Positions 17,093 through 25,100 of a DNA stretch of 64,000 nucleotides are shown piece after piece (the stretch's first letter is position 1; each line of letters begins with the position of its first letter). Origin of the DNA: JACPNO01 sp963825405 (GTDB lineage: Bacteria > Acidobacteriota > Terriglobia > Bryobacterales > Bryobacteraceae); assembly GCA_963825405.1 (NCBI GenBank), contig CAWGTB010000004.1, positions 186,001-250,000 of the forward strand, in the 5' to 3' direction. A program made the position numbers and the translations under genes. The notes below the pieces were generated by a model, which did no database searches, was not told the DNA's origin, and was given only the letters and a program-made list of their open reading frames with translations.

Positions 17093-17446
17093 TCAGTCCT
17101 CGGCCGCTCGAATCAACTCCTCCATGTCCCTCGGGCTGGAGCTCAACGAGCTCGCGATACGCCGGCCATTGGCCAGCAGGAGTGCAAAACCGGTCTGCGG
17201 CTGCGCTTCTTGCATGGCGACCCGCACCAGCGTCGGCTTCTGTTTCCGGCGCGCACGCTGCCAGTAGTCCAACGTGGACATCCCGTTGCCGTGCTTGGCG
17301 CAATACTCGCGCCGCGTCATCCCGCTCTTCGCAAATCCCTCAACAAGACCGCGAATCTCTTCCTTGCTGCGCATCTCGCCATTTTCAGCGGAATCCTCTG
17401 CCTGACAAGAAGGGTTCCTCAGACGCATACGCTCAACCGGGGACAT
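17093..17446 (-). CDS. IS66-family TnpA accessory protein
   Basis: This 117-residue protein has the IS66 OrfA pattern: an opening HTH-like EIRGLVEGFAKSGMTRREYC, the segment GMSTLDYWQRARRKQ, and the C-terminal GFALLLANGRRIASS followed by a short helix. In active elements TnpA works with TnpB and the TnpC transposase. Here only traces of those remain downstream, so this ORF is an orphan relic even though it is still open. Confidence 0.75.
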   Translation of the reverse strand: MSPVERMRLRNPSCQAEDSAENGEMRSKEEIRGLVEGFAKSGMTRREYCAKHGNGMSTLDYWQRARRKQKPTLVRVAMQEAQPQTGFALLLANGRRIASSLSSSPRDMEELIRAAED

Positions 17447-17479
17447 GCGACAGCGTGTCCCCTTTGGAAAACAGCAGTC

Positions 17480-18232
17480 CTAGTGAGTGATCGGCGCGAT
17501 GCTTTCGCCGCGCAGGCTGAAGGATTCGCCCAGGTAAACGCGGCGCACTTCGGGGTCGCGCCCCAGCGCATCCGGGCTGCCGGCGCGGAAAATCTTGCCG
17601 TTGTTGATGATGTAGGCGCGATCGGTGACCATCAGCGTCTCCCGCACGTTGTGATCGGTCACCAGAATGCCGATGCCGGAGCGCTTCAGTTCAAAAATAA
17701 TCCGCTGCAATTCCAGAACCTGAATCGGGTCGATGCCGGAGAACGGTTCGTCGAGCAGCAGGAAATTGGGCTCGATCACCAGCGAACGCGCGATTTCCAC
17801 GCGCCGCCGCTCGCCGCCGGAAAGCGTGTAGCCCTTGTTGCGGCGAACTTTCTCCAGACCCAATTGTTCGATCAGCCGCTCCATGCGCGCGTGCCGCTCA
17901 TGCGCGGGAATGCGGAGGGTTTCGAGGATCGCCATCAGGTTTCCCTCGACCGAAAGCTTGCGAAACACCGAAGCTTCCTGCGGCAGATAGCTGATGCCGT
18001 GGCGGGCGCGCTGGAACATCGGAAGCGCGGTGACGTCGGTGCCGTCCAGCAGCACTTTGCCGGAATCGGGCGTGATCAGCCCCACGATCATGTAGAACGA
18101 TGTGGTTTTGCCCGCGCCGTTGGGACCTAGCAGACCGACAACTTCACCCTGCTGGACGTCGACCGAAACGTCGTCCACCACTTTACGGCCGCCGTAGGAT
18201 TTTGAGAGGTCCCGGGTTTCCAGCTTGCGCAT
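17480..18232 (-). CDS. lptB: LptB, ATPase of the lipopolysaccharide export ABC transporter
   Basis: This 250-residue ATPase has Walker A GPNGAGKTT, signature YTLSGGERRRVEIARSL, Walker B NFLLLDEPFSGIDP and switch His in VTDHNVRETL. The SGGERRR signature and LGESF C-terminus are typical of LptB rather than amino-acid transporters. LptB powers LptFG to move LPS from the inner membrane onto the LptC-LptA bridge. It lies 5 bp after the LptC-OstA gene, so both are one operon. No lptFG genes are in the window. Confidence 0.93.
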   Translation of the reverse strand: MRKLETRDLSKSYGGRKVVDDVSVDVQQGEVVGLLGPNGAGKTTSFYMIVGLITPDSGKVLLDGTDVTALPMFQRARHGISYLPQEASVFRKLSVEGNLMAILETLRIPAHERHARMERLIEQLGLEKVRRNKGYTLSGGERRRVEIARSLVIEPNFLLLDEPFSGIDPIQVLELQRIIFELKRSGIGILVTDHNVRETLMVTDRAYIINNGKIFRAGSPDALGRDPEVRRVYLGESFSLRGESIAPITH

Positions 18233-18237
18233 GAGAG

Positions 18238-20592
18238 CTACTTGCGGAGCAGGCGGCTGGCAGTGCGAGCACCCGGCCCACCCGTTACTAGAAGCCTATC
18301 ATCGTTGACAAAGTAGGTCAATTCTGTGCCGCGCGTATTGCCGCGCAGACTGTCGATGAACTGTGGCTCGCCGCCGCGAATCAGGATCCGCTCCTCGCCG
18401 GTTGTGTAGTACTCGGCATGCTCGCCCAGGCCGGTGCGGGTGCGGTCGATCCCGGTCTGAACGATCTCGACTTTTTCATCTGCGAAAGCTTTTTCCAGGC
18501 GCGAGTCATCGGTCTTGTCATCGGTCTTGTCATCGCTTTTGTCGCCGCTTTTGTCGTTGGCCTTGGCTACCGTTTTGTCCGCCGAAGCATCCGCCGGCGT
18601 TTTGGGTTTGGACTCCGTCAGAAACGCGCGCAGCTCGCCCGCTTTCACTCGCAGATTCGGCCGGCTGAGCGTGACGTGCCCGTTGTAATGGGCCAGCCGG
18701 TCCTGATCGGTATAGAGCAACGCATCGGCTTTGACCACGGTGAAAATCGGCGCCACGTCGGCGGCGGGCTTGCCGTCCGATCCTTCCGGCGGCTTGGCCT
18801 TCTCCCGCATATTCGTGATCACGCCACCTTTGGCCGCGAGGGAGCGCTTGTCGCGATCGAGATCGATGCGGTCGCCCTGGACGCGGTCGGCGCCCTGCCA
18901 CATTACGGCGCGAGTCTCATAGTGAATCAGGCGATTGTGATTGGCGGAGGTCATGTGCTCGGCCAACGCCTGGATGGGCTCGTCGCCGGAAAGCATTTCC
19001 GACGTCGTGGTTTTCTTGTCCGGCATGCGGCTAGACGTCACGTGGCCGTCGGCGGCGAAATCTCCGCTCTTCTGATCCAGCTTGATGCGATCGGCGGACG
19101 TGGTGGCGGACGCGTCCGACATGCGCGCCTTCTTTTCGAGCGTGATCAGATTGCTGGCATAGTCGAGCTCGGCGTGGCTGGCTTGCGCGCGCCGCTCGCC
19201 TTCTTCATACGCGAACTCGTCCCACTGCTCCATGCGCTTCATCTGCCCGTTCTTTTCAAACTCGGCCGCCAGATTTTTGCTGCGCGTGGTGGAGACGGGA
19301 CGCTTCTTGGCCGCTTCCTCGGGAGTGGGCTCGGTCCGCGTGCGGGCATTGACGCAGCGAAACGATTGAATCTGATTCTGCACGCCGTAGACGATATCCA
19401 TGTCGTCGCCATCAAGCGTACGCCGGCGCTGGGTGGGATGATTGGGCAGGAATTCGAGATTCCCCGGCGCGCGCGCCAGAACGCGTTCGATCTCACGGCC
19501 TCCCGGACGCATCCGAATCTCCACCGTTTCGCTGCGCAGCACCCGCGTCTCAGGCGGAATCGTTCCGGCCACCGGAAGGGGCTTCGATTCGACTACCGTG
19601 TGCCCGTTACCCAGCACTTTTTTTAAATTGCTGTCGCCATTCACGGTTTCAAAATCCAGGTAGACGACGTCGGTGGTCATCGTGGTTTGCGAGCCTTCGG
19701 ATACCGACACCAGTTTGGCGTTCTTGTTTCCGGTGACGCGGTCGATTTGTCCGTTGTCGTTATAGGTGACGTGCAATTCGTCGGCGGCATATTGCAGCGA
19801 GCGGCGCGGGTATTCCGCAGTCCCGTGAGCGGCGACCGCATCCACCTGGTGGATAACTCCGTCCTGCAGCGTAACCAGGGTGGCCGCAGCTTCCATCAAG
19901 GCGTCATCGCGTTTCAACCGCGCCCAGGGCTTCAGCCAGATGATCGACGAGCCTTCTTTGTAATTGAGCTCGGCGGTTTCAATTCGCATTGGCTTGGCGG
20001 CGGGCGTGGCCGCTTTCCAATCCAGGCTTACCTGGCTTAGCAGATGAAGCTCGCGCGTGCCGGGATCGTAATTCGCTCCCAGCGAATCCCCTTCGCCATT
20101 TTCAAATTTGAAATGCGTCGGCTGCTCGGTGTAGGCTTTGCCGCTCTTGGTTTCGAACGTGACACCGGAGGAGCGAATGGTCACTGGCGTCCGGGTCGGT
20201 GCGCCTTCAACCGGCAGGTTCAGCGTGATATCCACCTGGCCGCTGGAATAGAGGCGGTCGGCCGATTGATCGAATTCCGCCTGCGCGCTATGCACCAGGT
20301 CGTATTCGTCGCCGGTCTTTTTGTAGATGCGCAGCTCGACATCGTCCAGTTGCACTTTGGAACTGTCGTTTTCCTGTTTGACGCCCTTGGCATAGATGTC
20401 GACAACGGGATGGCCCTGATCGGTGTGGGACCAATGCCAGTTCTCGAGCTTGCCGCTGAGATCGAAAGGGAGCGCAGCGGGCTTCGCCGCCGCGTGCTTC
20501 TCCAGATCCGCTTTGCGGGTACGGTAGGTGGCGCCGATTCCGGCCAGGATGCCCAGAATCGCGATCACCAGAAGCCAGCGGGCATTACGCAT
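18238..20592 (-). CDS. LptC-LptA/OstA fusion for LPS transport
   Basis: This 784-residue protein starts with one membrane anchor (WLLVIAILGILAGIGATY) followed by an LptC-like domain to about residue 210. Two or more OstA/LptA beta-jellyroll regions follow, with repeats such as LYSSGQVDITLNL, LDYASNLITLEKKA, GDFAADGHVTSS and LAHYNGHVTLSRPN. Near residue 690 there is a low-complexity Asp/Lys/Ser stretch (DKSDDKTDDKTDDS). The fusion would provide the inner-membrane LptC and much of the periplasmic LptA bridge as one chain. It is co-transcribed with lptB. Confidence 0.85.
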   Translation of the reverse strand: MRNARWLLVIAILGILAGIGATYRTRKADLEKHAAAKPAALPFDLSGKLENWHWSHTDQGHPVVDIYAKGVKQENDSSKVQLDDVELRIYKKTGDEYDLVHSAQAEFDQSADRLYSSGQVDITLNLPVEGAPTRTPVTIRSSGVTFETKSGKAYTEQPTHFKFENGEGDSLGANYDPGTRELHLLSQVSLDWKAATPAAKPMRIETAELNYKEGSSIIWLKPWARLKRDDALMEAAATLVTLQDGVIHQVDAVAAHGTAEYPRRSLQYAADELHVTYNDNGQIDRVTGNKNAKLVSVSEGSQTTMTTDVVYLDFETVNGDSNLKKVLGNGHTVVESKPLPVAGTIPPETRVLRSETVEIRMRPGGREIERVLARAPGNLEFLPNHPTQRRRTLDGDDMDIVYGVQNQIQSFRCVNARTRTEPTPEEAAKKRPVSTTRSKNLAAEFEKNGQMKRMEQWDEFAYEEGERRAQASHAELDYASNLITLEKKARMSDASATTSADRIKLDQKSGDFAADGHVTSSRMPDKKTTTSEMLSGDEPIQALAEHMTSANHNRLIHYETRAVMWQGADRVQGDRIDLDRDKRSLAAKGGVITNMREKAKPPEGSDGKPAADVAPIFTVVKADALLYTDQDRLAHYNGHVTLSRPNLRVKAGELRAFLTESKPKTPADASADKTVAKANDKSGDKSDDKTDDKTDDSRLEKAFADEKVEIVQTGIDRTRTGLGEHAEYYTTGEERILIRGGEPQFIDSLRGNTRGTELTYFVNDDRLLVTGGPGARTASRLLRK

Positions 20593-20707
20593 TGTTTCTA
20601 TCAGTGTAACAGCCCAGCGAAGACCGCGAGGGCAGTTGCAAAACGACTTTTGCCGGTTACAGTTAAATAATATAACTTGTTTGTTATATATGTATTACAG
20701 TTGCTAC

Positions 20708-20734
20708 TTGTCACTCTACCGTCTAGTGTGCTAA
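20708..20734 (+). promoter_or_regulatory. CIRCE-like HrcA operator overlapping the groESL promoter
   Basis: TTGTCACTC, nine bases, GTGTGCTAA matches the CIRCE consensus TTAGCACTC-N9-GAGTGCTAA at 7 of 9 and 8 of 9 positions with exact spacing. It lies about 75 bp upstream of groES in an AT-rich leader. A possible -35 (TTGTCA at 20708) and -10 (TAATAA at 20732) fall inside it. This implies HrcA repression of groESL, although hrcA itself is not in the window. Confidence 0.75.
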
Positions 20735-20809
20735 TAATATTCCTGAATCGAAATTGCTTCGATTTACATACCTACAATTCAGTAACTCAATCCTGGAGGT
20801 TGATGGCTT

Positions 20810-21127
20810 ATGAAGATTCGACCGCTCTACGACCGCATCGTGGTCAAACGAATCGAAGAGAAAGAAACCATGCAAGGCGGGCTGTACATACCCGACTCTG
20901 CGAAAGAAAAGCCGCAGGAAGGCGAAGTCGTTGCCGTGGGCAAGGGCAAACGCTTGGACGACGGCAAACTGGTTCCGCTCGACGTGCAAGTCGGCGACCG
21001 CATTCTGTTCGGGAAATACTCGGGCAGCGACATCAAGTTGGACGGCGAAGAGTACATGATCATGCGCGAGGACGAAGTCCTGGGCATCATGGATGCGCAG
21101 CCGAAAGCAGCAAAGAAAGCGAGCTAG
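20810..21127 (+). CDS. groES: GroES co-chaperonin
   Basis: This 105-residue protein has the complete GroES pattern: KIRPLYDRIVVKRIEEKE, the mobile-loop region TMQGGLYIPDSAKEKPQEG, EVVAVGKGKRLDDG, VGDRILFGKYSGSDIKLDGE and a C-terminal EDEVLGIM. It caps the GroEL ring during folding. A GGAGG lies 13 bases before the ATG. GroEL starts 12 bp downstream with its own AGGAG, forming the standard groESL operon under a CIRCE-like operator. Confidence 0.96.
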   Translation: MKIRPLYDRIVVKRIEEKETMQGGLYIPDSAKEKPQEGEVVAVGKGKRLDDGKLVPLDVQVGDRILFGKYSGSDIKLDGEEYMIMREDEVLGIMDAQPKAAKKAS

Positions 21128-21139
21128 GAGAGACAATCT

Positions 21140-22769
21140 ATGGCGAAACAAATTGTTTACGCAGAGAATTCGCGTCAGGCCATTTTGCGTGGCGTGAACC
21201 AATTGGCTGACGCTGTAAAAGTCACGCTGGGCCCACGCGGGCGCAACGTGGTTCTGGAGAAAAAATTCGGCGGCCCCAACATCACCAAAGACGGCGTGAC
21301 GGTGGCCAAAGAGATCGAGCTGAAGGATCCGCTCGAAAACATGGGCGCGCAGATGGTGCGCGAAGTAGCATCCAAGACCTCCGACGTGGCCGGTGACGGC
21401 ACCACCACGGCGACCATTCTGGCGCAGTCCATCTTCCGCGAAGGCGTGAAGGCGGTAGCGGCGGGCGCCAACCCGATGGCCCTCAAGCGCGGCATCGAGA
21501 AGGCAGTCGAAGTGGCGGTTGAGGAAGTCAAAAAGCTGTCGAAATCGATCTCGGGCGACATGATCGCGCAGGTTGGCACCATTTCGGCCAACAGCGACAC
21601 GACCATCGGCACAATTATTGCCGACGCCATGAAGAAGGTCGGCAAGGACGGCGTCATCACGGTTGAAGAGTCGAAGACCATGGTCACCGAGCTGACCACC
21701 GTCGACGGCATGCAGTTCGACCGCGGCTATCTCTCACCGTACTTCGTGAGCGACGCCGAGCGGATGGAGTGCGTGCTCGAAGAGCCGTACATCCTGATCC
21801 ACGAAAAGAAAATCAGCAACATGAAGGACCTGCTGCCGGTTCTCGAGCAGATCGCCCGCTCCGGAAAACCGCTGCTGGTAATCGCCGAGGAAGTGGAAGG
21901 CGAGGCCCTGGCAACGCTGGTCGTCAACAAGCTGCGCGGCACGTTGAACGCTTGCGCGGTGAAGGCTCCGGGCTTCGGCGACCGCCGCAAGGCGATGCTC
22001 GAAGACATCGGCATCCTGACCGGCGGCAAGCCGATCATGGAAGAGACCGGCATTAAGCTCGAAGGCGTTCGCCTGGAAGATCTGGGCAAAGCCAAGCGCG
22101 TCACGGTCGACAAAGACAACACCACCATCGTGGACGGCGGCGGCACCCAGAAGACCATCGAAGGCCGCATCAAGCAGCTGCGCGCGCAGATCGACGAAAC
22201 CACGTCGGACTATGATCGCGAGAAGTTGCAGGAGCGGTTGGCGAAGCTGGCCGGCGGCGTGGCGGTAATCAAAGTCGGCGCGGCTACCGAAACCGAAATG
22301 AAGGAAAAGAAAGCTCGCGTGGAAGATGCTTTGCATGCTACGCGCGCGGCGGTTGAGGAAGGCATCGTTCCGGGCGGCGGCGTGGCATTGCTGCGGGCTT
22401 CGAAGGCGCTGCATAGCCTTGAAGATCGCGGGCGACGAGCAGATCGGCGTGGACATTGTGCGCCGGGCCTGCGAAGAGCCGCTGCGGCAGATCGTGGCCA
22501 ACTCCGGTACCGAAGGCGCCATCGTGGTCGAGAAGGTTCGCACCAACGACAACGCCAACTGGGGCTACAACGCGCAGACCGATCAGTATGAGGACCTGGT
22601 GAAGTCGGGCGTCATCGATCCCACCAAGGTAACGCGCACGGCGCTGCAGAACGCAGCATCGATCGCATCCCTGATGCTGACCACCGAGGCGATGATCGCC
22701 GAGATTCCGGAGAAGAAATCAGCTCCGGCTGGTGGCGGCGGACACGGTCCGGAAGGCATGGACTACTAA
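21140..22769 (+). CDS. groEL: GroEL chaperonin, one-base frameshift near codon 426
   Basis: The 60-kDa chaperonin is recognisable throughout: VTLGPRGRNVVLEKKFGGP, the ATP site DVAGDGTTTATILAQ, the apical domain, and GIVPGGGVALLRA. After ALHSL the frame is lost. Removing one C of the pair at 22417-22418 restores LKIAGDEQIGVDIVRRACEE and runs to a normal Gly-rich end (GGGGHGPEGMDY) at 22769. Total length would then be about 542 residues, typical of GroEL. An essential gene broken by a single base is most likely a sequence error. Confidence 0.93.
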
Positions 22770-22788
22770 GCAGTAATCAGAAGTACGA

Positions 22789-22825
22789 GGCCGCGCTTCC
22801 CCAACCAGGGAGCGCGGCTTTTTTT
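22789..22825 (+). terminator. Rho-independent terminator of groESL
   Basis: Twenty bases after the groEL stop, GCCGCGCT-TCCC and GGGAGCGCGGC form a GC-rich hairpin with a short loop, followed by seven T. This is a strong intrinsic terminator and marks the end of the groESL transcript. Confidence 0.92.
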
Positions 22826-22835
22826 ATTGTTTGCT

Positions 22836-22864
22836 AAGTGGGGCAGGTCCCCGACCTGCCATTT
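22836..22864 (+). repeat. REP element, left copy
   Basis: This 29-bp element begins AAGTGG and contains the palindrome GGCAGGTCCCCGACCTGCC (8-bp stem, 3-base loop). It recurs as a perfect inverted copy at 23446-23474. The two face inward around a RAYT transposase gene, the REPtron arrangement. GTGG before the stem takes the place of the GTAG tetranucleotide typical of REPs. Confidence 0.88.
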
Positions 22865-23445
22865 CGTTGACGCGCTCGACCAAGGCCACATTTCCGGAAG
22901 TTCCACCAACCCCGCCCGCACCGGATTCGATTCGATGTACCGAACGATGCTGTCAAATTCCTTCGCATCGCGCACCCAATGGTCATAAGGATTCGTCCTG
23001 CCAAAACCGCAGTCCCGTCCGGCCGAGGATCAGATTGGCCTCCCGGGCGCTGGTGTTCTTCACGGCGCGCGTAATCTCCGGACAGAGGATTTGTGCGGCT
23101 GCAACAGAACATGCACATGGTTCGACATGATGACCCATGCGAACAGCTCGTAAAGGTCCCATTTTCGGCTCGCGATGAGCAGCGTCTCTGCAACCGCGGC
23201 GGGAACTTGAGGATTCTTGAAGGAACACTCGGCCCGGAACTGGCGGAATCCAGTTGCCGATCCCATCAGGAGGAATCGCCGGCCTTCCGGGAGCGAAGTC
23301 CGCTACCAAGATCGTGCGTGGCACGAGGAAGCGAGCCATGCAAGCGCCAGGTCAGGAAGATGGGCGCTCCTTCGGGCTGCCAATGGGGCAGCCTTCTGCG
23401 GTAGAAGCTCATGGATACGAGTAGCGGGCACGCTCTACAATTCTC

Positions 23446-23474
23446 AAATGGCAGGTCGGGGACCTGCCCCACTT
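23446..23474 (-). repeat. REP element, right copy (inverted)
   Basis: This is a perfect reverse complement of 22836-22864. It ends exactly one base before the ATG at 23475 of the amidohydrolase gene, so the REP hairpin occupies the position where that gene's ribosome-binding site should be. Confidence 0.88.
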
Positions 23475-24338
23475 ATGCCGATCTCGCGGCGCGCGTTTCT
23501 ACAAGCTGCATTGGCCCCTACCGCCGGGCCCGTGATCGACGTGCATCAACACACCTGCTATTGGGGCCGATCGGACGAAGATCTCATCGCGCATCAGGCC
23601 GCCATGGGCGTGACGCGAACCGTGCTGCTGCCGGCGGGATCGCTGACCACGCTCGATGTCGGCGCGGGCGGGAACAAGTCCGTCATGGACCTGGCGCGCT
23701 GGCAGCCCGGCAAATTTTCATTCTTCGCCAACGAAGTCCCGACCCTGGCCGGCGCGCGCGCGGAGTTGGAAAAATATCTGAAGGCTGGCGCCATTGGAAT
23801 CGGAGAACAGAAATTCTGGGTGGAGTGCGATTCTCCCGCCATCCATTTGCTGGCCGACATCGCCACGGATTTCGACGTGCCGGTCCTGCTGCATTTCCAG
23901 CACGGCGTGTATAACCTGAGCATCGAGCGCTTCCACAATGTGTTGGAGAAGCATCCCAAAGCCGTGTTCATCGGCCACGCGCAGACATGGTGGGGCAACA
24001 TTGACCAGCGGCACGAGCAGAAGATCATGTACCCGAAAGGTCCGGTGACCGCCGGCGGCATCACCGACCGGCTGTTGGCGGATTATCCCAACATTTATGG
24101 CGATCTTTCGGCCGGATCCGGCCTCAACGCCCTTACCCGCGATGAAGGACACACCCGCGAATTCCTGGCGAAACATCAGGACAAACTGCTCTATGGCAGC
24201 GACTGCGAGGACCGCCGAGGAACCGGGCCGGCCTGCAGCGGAGCACAATGCCTCGCAGCCGTACGCCGTCTGGCCAGCGCGGCCGTAGCCCATAAAATCT
24301 TGTACGGAAACGCCTCCCGCCTGCTAAAAATCAGCTGA
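23475..24338 (+). CDS. Amidohydrolase_2-family protein with Tat-like leader
   Basis: This 287-residue protein begins ISRRAFLQAALAPTAGP, a short twin-arginine-type leader. PVIDVHQHTCYWG follows, with the first metal-binding His-x-His of the amidohydrolase superfamily. Later markers are DVPVLLHFQHGVYN, VFIGHAQTWWGN (His), DLSAGSGLNAL and LLYGSDCED with the catalytic Asp. It probably hydrolyses or decarboxylates a small molecule in the periplasm. The open frame extends upstream through REP sequence, but the ATG at 23475 fits the leader. No good Shine-Dalgarno is present because the REP abuts the start. Confidence 0.78.
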   Translation: MPISRRAFLQAALAPTAGPVIDVHQHTCYWGRSDEDLIAHQAAMGVTRTVLLPAGSLTTLDVGAGGNKSVMDLARWQPGKFSFFANEVPTLAGARAELEKYLKAGAIGIGEQKFWVECDSPAIHLLADIATDFDVPVLLHFQHGVYNLSIERFHNVLEKHPKAVFIGHAQTWWGNIDQRHEQKIMYPKGPVTAGGITDRLLADYPNIYGDLSAGSGLNALTRDEGHTREFLAKHQDKLLYGSDCEDRRGTGPACSGAQCLAAVRRLASAAVAHKILYGNASRLLKIS

Positions 24339-24358
24339 GCTCCGTTATAATTATTCCC

Positions 24359-25033
24359 ATGCTTCGTTTCTCTTTAGTAGCCATTGCCGCTGTTGGAACC
24401 ATGTTGGCGCAGGCGCCGCCGCCCGCGGCTGAAAAACCAGCCCGCGAGCCGGGCATGTACGCGACCATCAACACGTCGCTGGGCGCGATCACCGTCCAGC
24501 TATTCGAGAAAGAAGCGCCGATCACGGTAAAGAATTTCATGGGCCTGGCGAGAGGAACCAAGGAGTTTGATGATCCGAAGACCAAGGCAAAGGTGAAGCG
24601 CCCGTTCTACAACGGCGTGGCCTTTCATCGCGTGATTCCGGATTTCATGATTCAGGGCGGCGACCCCACCGGCACCGGCATGTACGGCAGCACCGTCATT
24701 CCCGATGAATTCGCGCCCACGCTGAAATTCGATATTAAGGGGCGTCTGGCGATGGCGAATTCTGGACCGCGCACCGGCAGCACGCAATTTTTCATCACCG
24801 ACAGCACGCCAACTTATCTCAACGGCAAGCACACAATTTTCGGACAGGTCGTCGAAGGGCAGGATGTGGTGACCAAGATCGCCACCACGAAGCGCGATTC
24901 CAACGACAAGCCGCTGACGCCGGTCCTGATCAAGACCATCACCTTCAAGCGCGAAGGCCCCGCGCCGGCGAGTGAAGCTCCGAAGAAGGCTGCGCCCGCG
25001 GCGAAGAAAACCACTCCCGCCGAAAAGAAGTAG
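24359..25033 (+). CDS. Exported cyclophilin-type peptidyl-prolyl isomerase
   Basis: This 224-residue protein has a signal peptide (FSLVAIAAVGTMLAQA). A cyclophilin domain follows: ATINTSLGAITVQLFEKEAP, VAFHRVIPDFMIQGGDPTGT, GRLAMANSGPRTGSTQFFIT and HTIFGQVVEGQDVV. The catalytic Arg in FHRVIPDF and the Gln/Phe of the substrate groove are present. The C-terminal 25 residues are an Ala/Lys/Pro tail, probably disordered. It acts as a prolyl isomerase in the periplasm. Confidence 0.9.
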   Translation: MLRFSLVAIAAVGTMLAQAPPPAAEKPAREPGMYATINTSLGAITVQLFEKEAPITVKNFMGLARGTKEFDDPKTKAKVKRPFYNGVAFHRVIPDFMIQGGDPTGTGMYGSTVIPDEFAPTLKFDIKGRLAMANSGPRTGSTQFFITDSTPTYLNGKHTIFGQVVEGQDVVTKIATTKRDSNDKPLTPVLIKTITFKREGPAPASEAPKKAAPAAKKTTPAEKK

Positions 25034-25100
25034 ACGCGCGCCGTCCGTCCCCAGGGGTCAATGGGAAATTGAACGTACCGCGATGCTCTACAATAGTTGA

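Larger units (their letters stand above)
22766..23412 (-). pseudogene. REP-associated tyrosine transposase (RAYT), several frameshifts
   Basis: Reading through three frames from the ATG at 23412 reconstructs a Y1/HUH transposase: SFYRRRLPHWQPEGAPIFLT, WRLHGSLPRA, ETLLIASRKWDLYELFAWVI, the HUH metal motif in MSNHVHVLLQPHK, EITRAVKNTSAREANLIL, FWQDES, and the catalytic Tyr helix RYIESNPVRAGLVELPEMWP. At least three or four frame changes are needed. RAYTs are single-copy housekeeping-like transposases thought to mobilise REPs. The last codons run through the left REP. Whether the frameshifts are real or assembly errors cannot be decided here. Confidence 0.82.

Noticed and set aside
16910..18130. 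Long plus-strand open frame opposite lptB (about 400 codons)
   Set aside because: It is antisense to a clear LptB gene and its composition (Arg/Ala/His-rich, no motifs) is typical of GC-rich shadow frames.
18480..18560. Short GTCATCGGTCTTGTCATCG-type repeats as a CRISPR-like array
   Set aside because: They encode the Asp/Lys/Ser low-complexity linker of the LptC-OstA protein in frame; no spacers or cas genes are present.
18418..19626. Long plus-strand open frame opposite the LptC-OstA gene
   Set aside because: The sense-strand protein has recognisable domains; the antisense frame has none and no ribosome-binding site.
22400..22430. groEL frameshift as programmed frameshifting
   Set aside because: There is no slippery heptamer, GroEL is not known to use recoding, and similar single-base insertions are scattered across the window.
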